Shown here: positions 19,800 through 21,258 of the stretch, piece by piece | Layout: every line of letters begins with the position of its first letter | How positions within the stretch are numbered: the stretch's first letter is position 1 | From: Synura sp. LO234KE | Taxonomy: Eukaryota; Sar; Synurophyceae; Synurales; Mallomonadaceae | Assembly: GCA_015143735.1 (NCBI GenBank) | Contig: VKHC01000051.1 | Coordinates: forward strand, 1 to 21,258 | Length of the DNA: 21,258 nucleotides | Reading direction: 5' to 3' | Made by a program: the position numbers and the translations under genes | The notes under the pieces: generated by a model | The model's database searches: none | Told to the model about the DNA's origin: nothing | The model's input: only the letters and a program-made list of their open reading frames with translations

Positions 19800-21258
19800 T
19801 CAAGAGAAACAGCGCTTTGCAATTACCCACTGATCGATATCTGATTTCTTGACCAACAGGCACCCAGGATTATGCTCCACCTGTCTGGTCCTGAGCAGCC
19901 CTTGGGGCGCCATGTCCTTTAGGAAGAAATACTCGATGTCTTCCTTCAGCACTGCCCGCTTGCCGCTGCTGTGCACATGGTTCCCTCGACCAGTGATGAT
20001 ATACAAGTCCGCGCTCCGCCGACGCCCCTGGAAGATCTCCTCCAGTAACAGAGACAGAGCAGTACGAGCGACGGCGGTGGACACCCCGTGCAGGTCGATG
20101 GTAGAGTGACCTGGGACTGCGGGAGGGTCACGCACTAATGGCGGTTCTACGTCTTGCGAGAGGTGCGCTCCGTCGCGAGCTATTCCTGTTGGGATACTGC
20201 GGACCTGCACTTGGCCGCGACTCGCACCTCCATCGCCCACCTCATCCGTGCCCAATACATGGGCAGGCAGACAGCCCGCCCGCACCCCCTGTTTGTATAT
20301 ACTGTGGGCCAACGAGTACAAGTCGCTCGATTTCGCTCCTCCCCCGCCTTTATTTCTCACAGCAGATTTGCCAGACAATGCCTCCTTCGCGGCGGCAGAC
20401 GGTGAAGATGGAGATCCAGTCGCCCACCCATTGCGGGAGGAGGCGAAGGGTGTCTGGTATCCCCTCTCGCCGCCGCACCCCCCTCCCTCCCTCCCCATAT
20501 GCCCTGGCTGCACACCCGCTACCAACGCGTCTCTCCCACTAGGTGAGACGGCCCCGACGTTGGACGCATGGCCTTTGCGCGCGTCTCGCAGGGAGATCGC
20601 CTCCTCTACTAGTCGCTCTTGGGCGATACGCTGCACCACGGAGAGCACCGCCCGGTACACCGCCGGGTCCCGCCTCACACCTGGGGGCACACGGAACGGA
20701 AAACAGGCGGACGAATAATGCAGAGAAATGGAGAGTGGTTGTGCAGGGTTTGAAAAGTGGCGACCAGTACAGTATTATGCTTCCCACATATTGTAGATGA
20801 GAGGAATGGAATCGAGTGGGGAAACCAACTGTTCACCACGAGTCTCAACCAGAGCTGATCAGCGAGGCCGACGAGACAGATACAAAGGCGCTCGTCACCG
20901 TGCCTCGCGATTTTAATGAGGCGTAAGCTCTGTTCATGATTTGTGACGAATCACATATATAAATCAAGCCTACGCCATCCTACCTCTGCCTCCCGCGTCG
21001 TCTCCGTCGTCCATCTCGAAGAAGAGGGCCAGAGACTCCCTCCACCGACCCGCCTCGCCACAGGTGGTTATCATGGCGGCGTAGGTCCGAGAATCAGGTA
21101 GAACGCCCTCCGCGGGCATGCGATCCTTGAACAGGTGCAGAGCGTATTGCCAGTGCTGCCCGCGGTTACAGGCCATGATCATCGCGTTGTAAACTCCCGT
21201 ATCTCTCCGTACTTCAGGCGCTCCCGTAACGGCTCGTGGGATGTACACCCGCGAGAGG
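19800..21258 (-). CDS. PPR-SMR protein, 3' part (5' end beyond right edge)
   Basis: Pentatricopeptide repeats bind RNA one base per repeat. SMR domains are often nucleases or nucleic-acid binders, and PPR-SMR proteins in plants and algae act mainly in plastid or mitochondrial gene expression. Exons on the minus strand: from beyond 21258 to 20984, and 20680-19800 (TGA). The 303-bp intron 20983-20681 (GTAGGA...CCCCCAG, phase 1) joins AGGR to GVRRDPAVYRAVLSVV in frame. Two PPR motifs are clear (TGVYNAMIMACNRGQHWQYA; SRTYAAMITTCGEAGRWRES), then a third, partial one across the junction (DPAVYRAVLSVVQRIAQERL). A Gly/Ser-rich linker of about 120 residues with a possible PPR remnant (LAHSIYKQGVRAGCLP) follows. 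The C-terminal SMR domain has the DLHG motif (STIDLHGVS) and the TGRG loop (IITGRGNHVHSSG). No damage is visible; the gene is incomplete only because the window ends. Confidence 0.85.

Noticed and set aside
1-21258. CRISPR array, tRNA, rRNA or bacterial operon features
   Set aside because: No regularly spaced repeats with unique spacers, no tRNA A/B boxes that fold, no rRNA; spliced genes show a eukaryotic nuclear context.

Overview
The window is nuclear DNA of a eukaryote, most likely a plastid-bearing alga. Three ordinary genes can be read. (1) CCT2, the beta subunit of the cytosolic chaperonin TRiC/CCT, minus strand, complete in nine exons with short GT-AG introns (49-176 nt). (2) A bacterial-type, organelle-like tryptophanyl-tRNA synthetase, plus strand, two exons. 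(3) The 3' end of a PPR-SMR protein, minus strand, running off the right edge. The intron-rich structure proves a eukaryote. The synthetase resembles the plant organellar/cyanobacterial type, and PPR-SMR proteins are typical of organelle RNA work, so a photosynthetic lineage is likely. The species cannot be fixed from sequence alone.

Layout. 1-1133 (minus): a 377-codon stop-free frame leaving the left edge. 1184-2041: AT-rich, with a 62-bp direct repeat. 2042-5283 (plus): a decayed coding element with long frame segments broken by stops and frameshifts. 5430-7672 (minus): CCT2. 7673-8830: gene-free, AT-rich. 8835-12134 (minus): a second decayed coding element. 12135-16899: about 4.8 kb with no convincing gene but several short tandem and inverted repeats. 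17236-18523 (plus): the synthetase. 18862-19339 (plus): a possible further fragment of the decayed family. 19800-21258 (minus): the PPR-SMR gene.

The main non-routine observation is that the left-edge frame and the two decayed elements appear to be one dispersed, unidentified coding family. Short protein anchors (a P-G/S-G-[QD]-x-[IL]-[LV] motif, then K-A-[LY]-H, then K-V-[IL]-E-L) recur in the same order and at similar spacing in copies of opposite orientation. Two of the copies bracket CCT2. I saw no reverse transcriptase, integrase or other diagnostic domain, so the nature of the element is open. The three host genes show no operon-like relation; two of them (synthetase, PPR-SMR) would fit roles in organelle gene expression.
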